64,000 nucleotides of DNA. Source: Eubacteriales bacterium (GTDB lineage Bacteria; Bacillota; Clostridia; Peptostreptococcales; Anaerovoracaceae). A program made the position numbers and the translations under genes. Below, piece by piece: positions 29,475-39,348 of the stretch (the first letter of the stretch is position 1; the number at the start of each line of letters is the position of its first letter). The stretch lies in assembly GCA_029009055.1 (NCBI GenBank), contig JAQXJR010000043.1, positions 1-64,000 on the forward strand. Direction: 5' to 3'. The notes beneath the pieces are model-generated. The model saw only the letters and a program-made list of their open reading frames with translations. It did not search any database and had not been told where the DNA came from.

Positions 29475-30403
29475 TGGCAGATAAGATCGCTACGAGACAG
29501 GCTTATGGCGAATTCCTCCAGGAGGAGGCCGCGAAGAATAAGGATCTGGTGGTCCTGGACGCTGACTTGGCCGGTTCCACTAAGACATCTATGTTTAAGA
29601 AGGTCGAGCCTGACCGTTTCTTCGACATGGGTATAGCAGAGCAGAACATGATGGGCGTCGCTGCCGGACTCGCTGTTTCGGGTAAGACGGTATGCGCTTC
29701 CAGCTTCGCTATGTTCGCCGCGGGAAGAGCTTTCGAGATCATCAGAAATTCCATAGGATATACGCACGCTAATGTTAAGATCTGCGCTACACACGCGGGA
29801 ATCACCGTAGGCCCGGATGGAGCTACTCATCAGACGTTCGAGGACCTGGCCCTCATGAGGACCATTCCGGGAATGACTGTAGTCAACCCTTGCGACGCTA
29901 CGAGCACGAAACTGCTGTTAAGGCAGGTGCTCGACTTCGACGGACCATGCTATGTAAGGCTGGGAAGGGCTTCCGTTCCTGTATTCTATGGTGAGAACGA
30001 TAAGCTCGAGCTAGGTAAGGGGCACGTGCTCCGCGAGGGGAATGACGCCACAGTGATAGCTACGGGCATCATGGTATCCGCCGCCGCTGAGGCTGTAGAC
30101 CGTCTGGCGGAGGAAGGGATCCATGTAAGGCTTATCGACATGCACACGCTTAAGCCTCTGGACGAGGATATTATCGTTAAGGCTGCTCAGGAGACAGGTA
30201 AGATCGTCACAGCTGAGGAGCATTCTGTAATAGGCGGTCTGGGCAGCGCTGTAGCTTCCGTGCTCGCTGAGAAGTGCCCTGCCAGAATGAAGATGGTAGG
30301 CCAGCATGATGAGTTCGGTGAGTCCGGAGATCCTGACGAGCTGCTCGAGAAGTACGGCATGACGGCTGATGATATAGAGAAGGCCGTAAGGGAGATCCTT
30401 TAG
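29468..30403 (+). CDS. Transketolase, C-terminal subunit
   Basis: 'FFDMGIAEQNMMGVAAGLAVSGKTVCASSFAMFAAGRAFE', 7-nt overlap with the preceding gene. Confidence 0.95.
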   Translation: MVMADKIATRQAYGEFLQEEAAKNKDLVVLDADLAGSTKTSMFKKVEPDRFFDMGIAEQNMMGVAAGLAVSGKTVCASSFAMFAAGRAFEIIRNSIGYTHANVKICATHAGITVGPDGATHQTFEDLALMRTIPGMTVVNPCDATSTKLLLRQVLDFDGPCYVRLGRASVPVFYGENDKLELGKGHVLREGNDATVIATGIMVSAAAEAVDRLAEEGIHVRLIDMHTLKPLDEDIIVKAAQETGKIVTAEEHSVIGGLGSAVASVLAEKCPARMKMVGQHDEFGESGDPDELLEKYGMTADDIEKAVREIL

Positions 30404-30497
30404 TTTTCTGATACAGCAAAGTGAAATATGGAATAAAATTCCATTACACTTGTTATCTTAAAATAATATATTATTAATATATAAAAATTAAAAATGT

Positions 30498-30532
30498 GGC
30501 GGATAGAGATGATTTTTCTATCCGTCTTTTTT
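30498..30532 (+). terminator. Rho-independent terminator after the transketolase genes
   Basis: cggatag…ctatccg followed by tcttttttg. Confidence 0.8.
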
Positions 30533-30789
30533 GATTTTCGCTTGTTTTCCCCATACTATGATGATAGCATGAATTCATCAGGGTGAGGCAGGTGATACGC
30601 GTAACGGGAGGGGACCGGTCACATAGAATGCCAGGCGTTCACCCTTTGCTGACTGGCGCCCGGCTTGTGAAACTTTTATGAAAATTGGGAGGATATTCCC
30701 TCTTAAGAAGTCTTAAGCCTTTTATTAGCCCCTTAATTATGGTATAATTCGAAAATGTTGAAAAATACCATATTAATTGGAGGAATCGC

Positions 30790-31509
30790 ATGATTACGTT
30801 TACTAACGTAACTAAGATATATGACGGGAATAATGTCGGCCTCGAGAACGCTAACATAGATATAGACGCCGGTGATTTCGTGTTCCTGGTGGGACCGAGC
30901 GGAGCCGGGAAATCCACATTTATTAAGCTCATCCTGAAGGAGATAGACGCTGATTCGGGCACTATCCAGGTAGGAGATTATGAAGTGACATCTCTTACGA
31001 AGAGAATGGTGCCTCAGCTCAGGAGACGTATCGGGATCGTGTTCCAGGACTTCCGACTGCTTCCTAAGAAGACAGTTTTCGAGAATGTGGCTTTCGCCAT
31101 GGAGATACTGCACCAGCGCAGGAGCATCATTAAGAAGAGAGTTCCGCAGGTGCTCGACCTGGTAGGTATATTAGATAAGAAGGATAGATACCCTAGGGAG
31201 CTTTCCGCGGGCGAGCAGCAGCGTGTGGCTATAGCCAGGGCTATCATAAATAACCCTAAGGTGCTGATCTGCGATGAGCCTACAGGAAACCTGGACCCGC
31301 AGACCGCTTATGACATCATGGATCTGCTGGTACAGATAAACAACACAGGAACGACTGTGGTAATGGTTACTCACGCTAAGGACATCGTCGACAGGATGAA
31401 TAAGAGAGTCGTGGCCATAGACTCAGGGCACATCGTGAGAGATGAATTCGGACAGTATAACATCAATCATGATAAGGTGTTCAGCCAGGAGGTCGTAGAC
31501 GATGAGTAG
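30790..31509 (+). CDS. ftsE: Cell division ATP-binding protein FtsE
   Basis: Walker A 'GPSGAGKST', signature 'LSAGEQQRVAIARA', followed by ftsX. Confidence 0.96.
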   Translation: MITFTNVTKIYDGNNVGLENANIDIDAGDFVFLVGPSGAGKSTFIKLILKEIDADSGTIQVGDYEVTSLTKRMVPQLRRRIGIVFQDFRLLPKKTVFENVAFAMEILHQRRSIIKKRVPQVLDLVGILDKKDRYPRELSAGEQQRVAIARAIINNPKVLICDEPTGNLDPQTAYDIMDLLVQINNTGTTVVMVTHAKDIVDRMNKRVVAIDSGHIVRDEFGQYNINHDKVFSQEVVDDE

Positions 31510-32392
31510 GATTTTCTATAATATCAAGCAGGCTTTTCTGCAGATAGGCAGGAATAAGGGACTGAGCCTGGCGTCCATATTTGCGATAACAGCTATGATG
31601 ATGATACTGGGAGTGTTCTTCGTCGTGAGCGTTAACGTGAACCTGTTCACGGAGATGGTGAAGAGGGATTATAACACTGTGGAAGTCTTTCTTAAGGATG
31701 ATATCAGCGACAGCCAGACTAAGCAGATCATGAATGACCTGACGGGAATAGACGGTGTTACGGAAGTTTCATACCGTACTAAGGCTCAGGCTCTTAAGAT
31801 CATGAAGGAGAGATGGGGCGAGAGCGGATATCTTCTGGATTCCCTCGGAGGAAACCCTCTTCCTAACTCCATACTCGTTAAGGTGAAGTCTCTTGATGCC
31901 GCGGATAACGTGAATAAGCTGGCTATAGCTCATTCCGGCGTAGAGAGCACTAAATACTATAAGGAGACGGTAGACAGGCTGGCTAAGGTGACGAATTTCA
32001 TGCAGATAAGCGCTGTCGTTATCATGATCTTCCTGGTCATAGTTTCTGTCCTGGTCGTTTCCAATACCATAAAACTTACGGTATTCGCCCGGGCGAGAGA
32101 GATATCGATAATGAAGTACATAGGCGCCACCAACTGGTTCATAAGAGGACCGTTCCTGGTAGAGGGAATGATAATAGGCGCCATATCGTCTCTCATAGCT
32201 TCAGGAATAGCATACACAGTATATAAGAAGCTGGTATCAGTGATTGGGATGAAGGTATTGACCATGCTGTCATCGCCTCTCGTACCGGCGGGGTATCTCG
32301 CTTCTAATTTAGTAATAATCTTCCTGGCTCTGGGAATAGGAATCGGCGCTGTCGGAAGTATAATTTCCATGAGACGTTTCCTCGATGCTTAG
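31502..32392 (+). CDS. ftsX: Permease-like cell division protein FtsX
   Basis: FtsX topology, overlaps the ftsE end. Confidence 0.95.
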   Translation: MSRIFYNIKQAFLQIGRNKGLSLASIFAITAMMMILGVFFVVSVNVNLFTEMVKRDYNTVEVFLKDDISDSQTKQIMNDLTGIDGVTEVSYRTKAQALKIMKERWGESGYLLDSLGGNPLPNSILVKVKSLDAADNVNKLAIAHSGVESTKYYKETVDRLAKVTNFMQISAVVIMIFLVIVSVLVVSNTIKLTVFARAREISIMKYIGATNWFIRGPFLVEGMIIGAISSLIASGIAYTVYKKLVSVIGMKVLTMLSSPLVPAGYLASNLVIIFLALGIGIGAVGSIISMRRFLDA

Positions 32393-32433
32393 AGAACATT
32401 GATAGAAAACGCTTAGATAGAAAGGAGATCGTT

Positions 32434-33540
32434 TTGAAGAAAATCAGATCTAAAGAAAACGCGGCGCGTATCATGGCGGTCCTGATGGCTTTCATCATGA
32501 CTTTCGCGTACGTACCCGCGGGTCAGATGGCTTCGGCGGCTTCTAAGAAAGCTAAGACTAAGAAGCAGCTTTCCAGTGTAACTAAGGAGAAGGAAACAGT
32601 TTACACTAAGATAGAGAAGCTTTCTGATAAGATCGACACACAGAAGAAATCAGCTCAGAAGATAAATAAGAAGGTTAAGAAATTAACCGCGACTGTTAAT
32701 AAGACAGAAGAAGAACTTAAGAAGATGCAGGAGAAGGTCGACGCTCAGAAGACCGCTCTTAACGCCAGAGTCAGAGCTATGTATAAGAATGGCTCTGTAG
32801 GCTATCTGGATATAATACTGAACTCACACAGCGTGACAGAACTGGTGACGAATGTAGACCTGGTTCAGAGGATCTATAAGTCCGATGAAGAGACTCTGGA
32901 TTATCTTAAGAAGCAGAAGACGGCTATTGAAGCCAAACAGGCTACTCTTAAATCTCAGCAGTCTAAATTGAATATTAAGAAGGCTGAATATAATAAGGCA
33001 GCGGCTGAAATGACCGCCAGTAAGAAAGAACTGCAGAAGAAATATAAGGAACTGCAGGCTGAGGAGAATAAGCTCACCGCTCAGCTGGCTGCCATCGAAA
33101 GAGCGGGTAGAGTTAAGAACAGTAAAGGTAAGACGACTAAGCTGCCTACTAACTATAAGGGCGGTAAATTCATATGGCCTGTGAATGGTACAGTCACATG
33201 TGAGTGGGGCACACAGCGTTCATATGAGAGGCATCCGGGTATGGATATAGGAGTCGCGTCCGGCACGCCTGTTAAGGCAGCCGCGTCAGGAGTAGTGATC
33301 TTCTCGGGATGGAACGGCGGATACGGGAACTGTGTCGCTATATCCCACGGTTCGAACCTTATAACCCTATACGGTCATAATTCAAGCCTTAACTGCTCAG
33401 TTGGGCAGAAGGTCAGCCAGGGACAGGTAATAGCTTACTCAGGATCCACCGGTTGGAGTACTGGTCCGCACGTCCACTTCGAAGTAAGAAAGGGCAGCAT
33501 GAATAATTACGTAACCGTAAATCCGAGAAATTACCTCTAG
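32434..33540 (+). CDS. Coiled-coil M23 peptidase (EnvC/murein hydrolase activator-like)
   Basis: Signal peptide, long coiled coil, M23 domain 'RHPGMDIGVASGTPVKAAASGVVIFSGWNGGYGNCVAISHG…GPHVHFEVRKG'. Confidence 0.92.
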   Translation: MKKIRSKENAARIMAVLMAFIMTFAYVPAGQMASAASKKAKTKKQLSSVTKEKETVYTKIEKLSDKIDTQKKSAQKINKKVKKLTATVNKTEEELKKMQEKVDAQKTALNARVRAMYKNGSVGYLDIILNSHSVTELVTNVDLVQRIYKSDEETLDYLKKQKTAIEAKQATLKSQQSKLNIKKAEYNKAAAEMTASKKELQKKYKELQAEENKLTAQLAAIERAGRVKNSKGKTTKLPTNYKGGKFIWPVNGTVTCEWGTQRSYERHPGMDIGVASGTPVKAAASGVVIFSGWNGGYGNCVAISHGSNLITLYGHNSSLNCSVGQKVSQGQVIAYSGSTGWSTGPHVHFEVRKGSMNNYVTVNPRNYL

Positions 33541-33546
33541 GCACAT

Positions 33547-35208
33547 ATGAATAGAAATGAACTGACTCCAGCGATATTGGAGCTATTGAAACAGCGCGGC
33601 ATAGAATCGGATGAGGATATTGAAGAATTCATATCCGATAAGCCGCAGAGAATGTACGATCCATTCCTGCTTCCTGATATGGAAGCGGGGGTGGATTTGA
33701 TACTTTCATCAGTAAATAATGGGGGGAAGATCTGTATATACGGAGATTATGACTGCGATGGAGTCACGTCTACCGCTATCCTATACACAGTGCTTACTCA
33801 GCTCACAGATAAGAGTAAAGTCTCATACCATATACCTTCCAGGTTTTCAGAGGGATATGGCCTGAATAAACCTGCCTTCAAAGAGATAAGAGATAATGGT
33901 GTAGATCTGGTAGTAACTGTAGACTGCGGATCCGTTTCAGTAGATGAAGTGGAATACGCTAAAGAGATAGGACTTAAGATCCTGGTTACAGACCACCATA
34001 CCATCACAGATAAGAGGGCTGACTGCCTGCTTATAAATCCGGCTAGACCTGACAGTAAATATCCGTGCCCATATCTGGCGGGCTGCGGGGTAGCGTTCAA
34101 GCTCAGTCAGGCGTTAGTTAGCAAGACAGGGCTTAAGAAGGGTTTGCTTGTTTCTCTTATGGACCTGGCAGCTTTAGGGACCATAGGAGATATAGTTCCA
34201 CTGGTGGATGAGAACAGAGCTTTAGCCAAGTATGGCATCAGGGTCATAAACACTAGGAGAAGAAAGAATCTCGATCTGCTGATAAGAACTATAGGTCTCA
34301 CGCCGGGTAAGATCACAGCGGAGAATATTTCATATATCATAGTTCCACATATAAACGCCGCGGGAAGGATGAAATCCGCTTATACGGCTCTGAAACTGTT
34401 CATTACTGAAGATGACAGAGAAGCGGCTGAGCTGGCTTCTGAATTAGCAGAGCTGAATGAGCGCAGGAAGTCTTTACAGAATCACATATTCGATGAGGCT
34501 GTGAATGTCATCGAAGAGAGATATAAGGACGATAAATTCATCCTGGTGGATATGGGAGACGCTCATGAAGGCGTGACCGGAATAGTCGCTGGTAAGCTTA
34601 AGGAGCGTTATTATAAGCCTGCTGTCGTTTTGACACACACGAAAGACGGAAGACTTAAGGGAACAGGCAGGAGCGTGGAAGGCGTGAACCTGTACGATCT
34701 GCTTAAGCCTAACGAGGAATTCTTCTATACGTTCGGCGGGCACGCCGGAGCCTGCGGTTTCACCATGAAGCCGGAAGCGTTGGAAGCCCTGAGAGATAAT
34801 CTCAACAGGGAAGCCGCGGAGATCGCGGCGGTGAAACCGGCTTTATTTCAGAAGCATATCGAGATGGATATGGAGCTGCAGCCTAGGGATATATCTTATG
34901 ATTTCGTGGAACAGCTCGACGTGCTGGAGCCTTGCGGCTGCGCGAATGAGAGACCTGTATTCGGCTTCGACGCCTTTACGTCATCTGTGGGAAGGATGGG
35001 TAAAGAAGGCCAGTATCTGAGATTCAACGCTTCTCCGGGTAATGGAAGGCGGGTGACATGTGTTTGCTTTAACGACGCTGACAGGGTGCAGGGTGTGATA
35101 GACCAGGCCCAGGGAGAGCCTGTAAAGATCATAGGTCAGCTGTCAGAACGGTTATGGCAAGGTAATAAATACATGCAGATGAATGTCATGGATGTGGTCG
35201 ATTTCTAA
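33547..35208 (+). CDS. recJ: Single-stranded-DNA-specific exonuclease RecJ
   Basis: 'ICIYGDYDCDGVTSTAILY' DHH motif, 'VTDHHTI', 'HINAAGRM'. Confidence 0.95.
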   Translation: MNRNELTPAILELLKQRGIESDEDIEEFISDKPQRMYDPFLLPDMEAGVDLILSSVNNGGKICIYGDYDCDGVTSTAILYTVLTQLTDKSKVSYHIPSRFSEGYGLNKPAFKEIRDNGVDLVVTVDCGSVSVDEVEYAKEIGLKILVTDHHTITDKRADCLLINPARPDSKYPCPYLAGCGVAFKLSQALVSKTGLKKGLLVSLMDLAALGTIGDIVPLVDENRALAKYGIRVINTRRRKNLDLLIRTIGLTPGKITAENISYIIVPHINAAGRMKSAYTALKLFITEDDREAAELASELAELNERRKSLQNHIFDEAVNVIEERYKDDKFILVDMGDAHEGVTGIVAGKLKERYYKPAVVLTHTKDGRLKGTGRSVEGVNLYDLLKPNEEFFYTFGGHAGACGFTMKPEALEALRDNLNREAAEIAAVKPALFQKHIEMDMELQPRDISYDFVEQLDVLEPCGCANERPVFGFDAFTSSVGRMGKEGQYLRFNASPGNGRRVTCVCFNDADRVQGVIDQAQGEPVKIIGQLSERLWQGNKYMQMNVMDVVDF

Positions 35209-35323
35209 TATACTGATTCTAAACAGTCGGGCAGAGCCGGGCGCGGTTTTCGCTTTGCGGCTTCTTGACTTTAATGCGTAAAAGTGATAACCTCTTTATA
35301 TTACTGAGAGGAGTGATCTGGCG

Positions 35324-35650
35324 ATGGGATATGAATCTAAATTTAAGAGTGATGATGTAGACGAGCTGTTTGACGCCATCCTGTCACTGAAGACTAGAGA
35401 AGAATGCTACAGGTTTTTCGAAGACATCTGTACGGTGAATGAGATACACGCGATTACGCAGAGGCTGCAGGTCGCGAAATACCTTTCGGAGAATAAGACG
35501 TATAATGAAATAGAGGCGATGACGAACGCTTCTACGGCGACCATAAGCAGGATAAATAAATGTCTGCTTTATGGAGCTGACGGATATAAGATAGCCCTGG
35601 ATAGGATCGGGGGGCCGGAAACGGAGAATAAGGATAATAAGGACGAGTGA
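35324..35650 (+). CDS. TrpR-like YerC/YecD family protein
   Basis: 'CTVNEIHAITQRLQVAKYLSENKTYNEIEAMTNASTATISRINKCL' HTH. Confidence 0.9.
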   Translation: MGYESKFKSDDVDELFDAILSLKTREECYRFFEDICTVNEIHAITQRLQVAKYLSENKTYNEIEAMTNASTATISRINKCLLYGADGYKIALDRIGGPETENKDNKDE

Positions 35651-35653
35651 GAG

Positions 35654-35687
35654 ATTCCGGATAATTTATTTTATCCGGGATTTTTTT
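35654..35687 (+). terminator. Rho-independent terminator
   Basis: attccggataa-tttatt-ttatccggga followed by T7. Confidence 0.88.
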
Positions 35688-35732
35688 AGTTTTACGCTCT
35701 CTGTCAGGCGTATGGTTATATAGAGAATCCAC

Positions 35733-36344
35733 ATGAATGAGATATTAATATACCGAGGAAAGTTCGGACATGGCATAGCCGGGGAGCCGCTCGTAAGGAA
35801 GGCGGCAGAATCATGGGCGGCTGATAACGGCTCTGGGAGCGAGCTGGTTGAAAAAATCGTGAAGACTCCGATAGTCAGGATAAACGGCAGGCCGGAGTTT
35901 CAGGATCTGCCATTCGATTTCTCCATCTCTCATAGCATAGATGTCTGGGCGATACTTTTTTCTGAAGAGCGGTGCGGGCTGGATCTTCAGTTTTTCAGAG
36001 AGCAGGGAGGAAGGCTTTCTCAGATCGCTGACAGATTTTTCCCCGAACAGCAAAGAAAATTCGCGAAGTCCAGCCGGGCTGATTTCTTCAGGGTCTGGAC
36101 TTTAAGAGAAGCCATGGGGAAATACACGGGCAAGGGTGTTTTAGATGACCTGCCTGATTTGATTCCTGAGAAAGATATGGAGGCAGAACTTGAGGGAGAA
36201 TGGGTCGAGCTGAGAGAAATCGACCTGAGTTTGATCCGTGAGAGTGACCCAGAGCTTTACGAGTGTATGAGAAAAACCGGCGCGTCCATGACAGCCTGCT
36301 TGAAGAAGGGCACGGGACCGATAAAAGTCAGGACATTGAAGTGA
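35733..36344 (+). CDS. 4'-phosphopantetheinyl transferase superfamily protein
   Basis: 'FDFSISHSIDVWAILFSEERCGLDLQ' and 'FRVWTLREAMGKYTGKG', Sfp-like motif spacing. Confidence 0.85.
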   Translation: MNEILIYRGKFGHGIAGEPLVRKAAESWAADNGSGSELVEKIVKTPIVRINGRPEFQDLPFDFSISHSIDVWAILFSEERCGLDLQFFREQGGRLSQIADRFFPEQQRKFAKSSRADFFRVWTLREAMGKYTGKGVLDDLPDLIPEKDMEAELEGEWVELREIDLSLIRESDPELYECMRKTGASMTACLKKGTGPIKVRTLK

Positions 36345-36428
36345 TAATTCCAGGATGGAAGAGAGCGGTAGAAGTTGACCGGAGGTAAATGGGTCGAGTG
36401 GGCTTTGCTGTGTGATAAGGGGTGTGAA

Positions 36429-36953
36429 ATGGGGTTTAGGACCGGTAAGAAAGAGGAAAATATAAGGAAGGACATATATGAGGCTGCGGACGCTAAGCTT
36501 TCCAGGAAGAGCATGACGGTCTACGAGCTCAGGGCTTTTCTTAAGGATAAGGGGTATGAGAAGGCCGAGATCGACGCGCTCGTGGACAGATATACCGAGC
36601 TTGGCTACCTGGACGATAAGAGGTACTGCGGCGAATATTTCGATTACGCCTTTAAGAAGAATAGGAGCGTGCGAAGGACGTTTTCAGACCTGGAGGAGAA
36701 GGGCGTGGCGCCTGACACGATAAGGGAAGCTTTCGATGAGTATGAAGATATCAATGATAAGGCCGTGGACGAGAGGGCTATGGCTGAGCGAGAAGCTGTA
36801 AGGGTGCTCAGGGCCGGAGGTGTGTTCCCGGACATGGCTGTACCGGAGAAGATGAAGGGCAGAGTAGGAAGGAAGCTCTACAGTTTCGGTTACAGGGAGT
36901 CTCTGGTATACGACATCATAGATGACCTCGACAGGATAAACAGGGAGAATTAG
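36429..36953 (+). CDS. recX: Regulatory protein RecX
   Basis: '[48 protein letters not shown]' RecX repeats. Start chosen at the ATG after AAGGGGTG. Confidence 0.88.
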   Translation: MGFRTGKKEENIRKDIYEAADAKLSRKSMTVYELRAFLKDKGYEKAEIDALVDRYTELGYLDDKRYCGEYFDYAFKKNRSVRRTFSDLEEKGVAPDTIREAFDEYEDINDKAVDERAMAEREAVRVLRAGGVFPDMAVPEKMKGRVGRKLYSFGYRESLVYDIIDDLDRINREN

Positions 36954-36963
36954 GGAGTCTGAG

Positions 36964-37260
36964 ATGGCGGAGCATGAAGAGAAAGCCGGGCTCTCCTATG
37001 CTTATATATTGGAGTGCGCGGATGGGACATTATACACAGGGTGGACGAATGACCTGGAGAAAAGGGTCAGGACCCATAATTCCGGCAGGGGGGCTAAGTA
37101 CACCAGGCCTAGGCGGCCTGTGAGGCTGGTCTATTTCGAGGCGTTTGAAACTAAGGAAGAGGCTATGAAGCGGGAAGCCGCTATAAAGAAGCTGAAGAGG
37201 GCAGCTAAGGAGAAGTTGGTTGAGTCGGAGAACTGCAGTCTGCCTGCATGGGCTGAATAG
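36964..37260 (+). CDS. GIY-YIG nuclease family protein (YhbQ-like)
   Basis: '[48 protein letters not shown]'. Confidence 0.95.
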   Translation: MAEHEEKAGLSYAYILECADGTLYTGWTNDLEKRVRTHNSGRGAKYTRPRRPVRLVYFEAFETKEEAMKREAAIKKLKRAAKEKLVESENCSLPAWAE

Positions 37261-37338
37261 TGATCATTGACTTCTTTACATGGAAACCACATAATTTATT
37301 TATATCTAAACTACCTGGGTATGCGGGAGGATGAGCTC

Positions 37339-39231
37339 ATGAGCAAAGAAAAGGAAATCGGCCTTACTAAGTTGATCACTATATTATTCCTCACTATAGT
37401 AATGGCGGCAGCGTTCATGCCGATGACTTCGTTTGGAGCTGTATCTGATGAAGCGTCTGATACGAAAACGGTGAAGGAATACCCTGATTCGTGCAGTAAC
37501 ACGGAAGTGAGCCTGATAAAAACGTCTTATCTGGAATCGATAGACGGCGGGTATATGCGCGTGTTCAATAAAGATAGCAAGGTGCATGTTGAATACTACG
37601 ACAGCGATTTTAAAGTCACAGGTAAGAAGAGTATAAAACTGGAGCTTCCGATATGGGGAGGCTTCTTCAAGGGGGAAGATGCCTATTATCTCGTCGAGGG
37701 GCAGAATAATAAGAAAGGCGTCGACGGCACCGAAGTCGTTCGGATAATAAAGTACGACACTTCATGGAAGAGAATCGGAGCCGGCAGCGTTTACGCGAAA
37801 GAGGGTTGGGAATATGAGATCCGATACCCGTTCGACTACTCCAATGTTAATTTTACAGAGACCGGAGGGAATCTATATTTGATCACGGGACGGGAAGGAT
37901 ACGTCGATCCTCAGTTTGGTATGGGTCACCAGGGCATGATGCTAATCCGTATGAATGAAAGTACTTTGAATACGGAAATAGTTTACGGGGATTTCTGGCA
38001 TTCATTCTCACAGCACATAACTCATAATGGAAGCGATGTGTATTTATATGAGGAGAGTGAAGGAAACAGAGCTACTCAGCTCTCGCTCTTCGATGGGAAC
38101 AGCACAGGGACAGATTATTTCGACGCGTAGAAAAAAAGCTTCCCTGTCCTGGAATATGGCGGAGATAGAGATTCTGCGTGGGCTATCCCATGTTACGCTA
38201 CTGCCGATGATGTGTCTGTTTCAGGCGAGAATGTTATCGGAGTCGGGACGTCGATCGATCAGTCCAACTATGATAATTACGATTGGGATAAGGATCCATA
38301 TAATATCTATCTGACAGTAACGCCAATCTCTGATATGGAGCAGGAAGCAACGAAAGTGATTTGGCTCACTAACTATAAAAAGGGAGCGAAATCATTCGCC
38401 GGAGTGAATCTGACGAAAGTGAGCGATGATCGTTTCCTCGTATTATGGGAAGAATATAAAAATGATTACACGCCTTCAGACTCCGGTGATCCGTTCTCAG
38501 GGCATAGCATCCACTATGTTTTCATAGATGGCGCGGGTAACGCGGTCTCTAAGGTGTTCGCGAGAAAAGCGGCGATATCAGACTGTCACCCGATAATCTC
38601 CGGGAATAAAGCCATATACTATGCGTCCACCGGTTTTTATGATTCGGGATATGATAGTACCGTTTTTTATTCTATAGATACAGAAACGGGTGATTTCTCA
38701 AAGAAGGTCTATAACAGAAAGTCTATAGAGACAGTATCAGTCTCTAAGGTCGGAAAGAAAACATATACCGGGACTGAAATCAAGCCGTCTGTTAAACTGA
38801 AAGCCGGTGGAAAAGTGTTGAACTCCGGAACAGATTACTCCATAACATACTCTAATAATGTTAACGTCGGAAAGGCTAAGATCACGATAAAAGGTAAAGG
38901 AATCTATGAAGGCAGCTTTAAGGTCACATTCTATATCGTCCCTAAGGGCACGAAGCTGAAAAAGGTCTCTGCCGCGAAGAAAGCCCTTAAAGTCGGCTGG
39001 AAGAAGCAGACTGAGCAGACGACCGGGTATCAGATTCAGTACGCCTTGAATAAGAAGTTTTCTAAGGGGAAGAAAACAGTAACTCTGAAGAAAAATACTT
39101 ACTCATCAAAGAAGATCACAAAACTGAAGGCGAAGAGTAAATACTATTTGAGGATCCGGACGTATAAGAAGGTGAGCGGAAAGTATTACTATTCATCCTG
39201 GAGCCCTGTAAAGTCCGCTAAGACAAGGTAA
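37339..39231 (+). pseudogene. Secreted cell-surface protein with C-terminal Fn3-like repeat, interrupted by one in-frame TAG at 38128-38130
   Basis: ORFs 37267-38130 and 38212-39231 share a frame. Translation through the TAG is uninterrupted: …GTDYFDA*KKSFPVLEYGGDRDSAWAIPCYATADDVSVSGENVIGVG…. Signal peptide at the N terminus and SD GGGAGGA before the ATG at 37339. Confidence 0.7.
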
Positions 39232-39250
39232 ATCATAAGTAAAGCATAAG

Positions 39251-39298
39251 ATATCCCGCGGGTGCGCAGATTGAATCCTCACATTCGCGGGTATTTTT
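39251..39298 (+). terminator. Putative terminator before the metA-lysC fusion gene
   Basis: tatcccgcg…cgcgggta followed by tttttg. Confidence 0.65.
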
Positions 39299-39348
39299 GT
39301 GTTATAATAAAAATACTTTGCGCGTATACAAGGGGGGTATAGTATTTT

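Noticed and set aside
38027-38314. 95-aa ORF spanning the TAG interruption in a different frame
   Set aside because: Low-complexity out-of-frame translation; the +1 frame carrying both halves of the secreted protein explains the region.
39240-39348. SAM or lysine riboswitch upstream of the metA-lysC fusion
   Set aside because: The gap is only ~110 nt, largely occupied by the upstream gene's terminator; no SAM or L-box core motifs seen.
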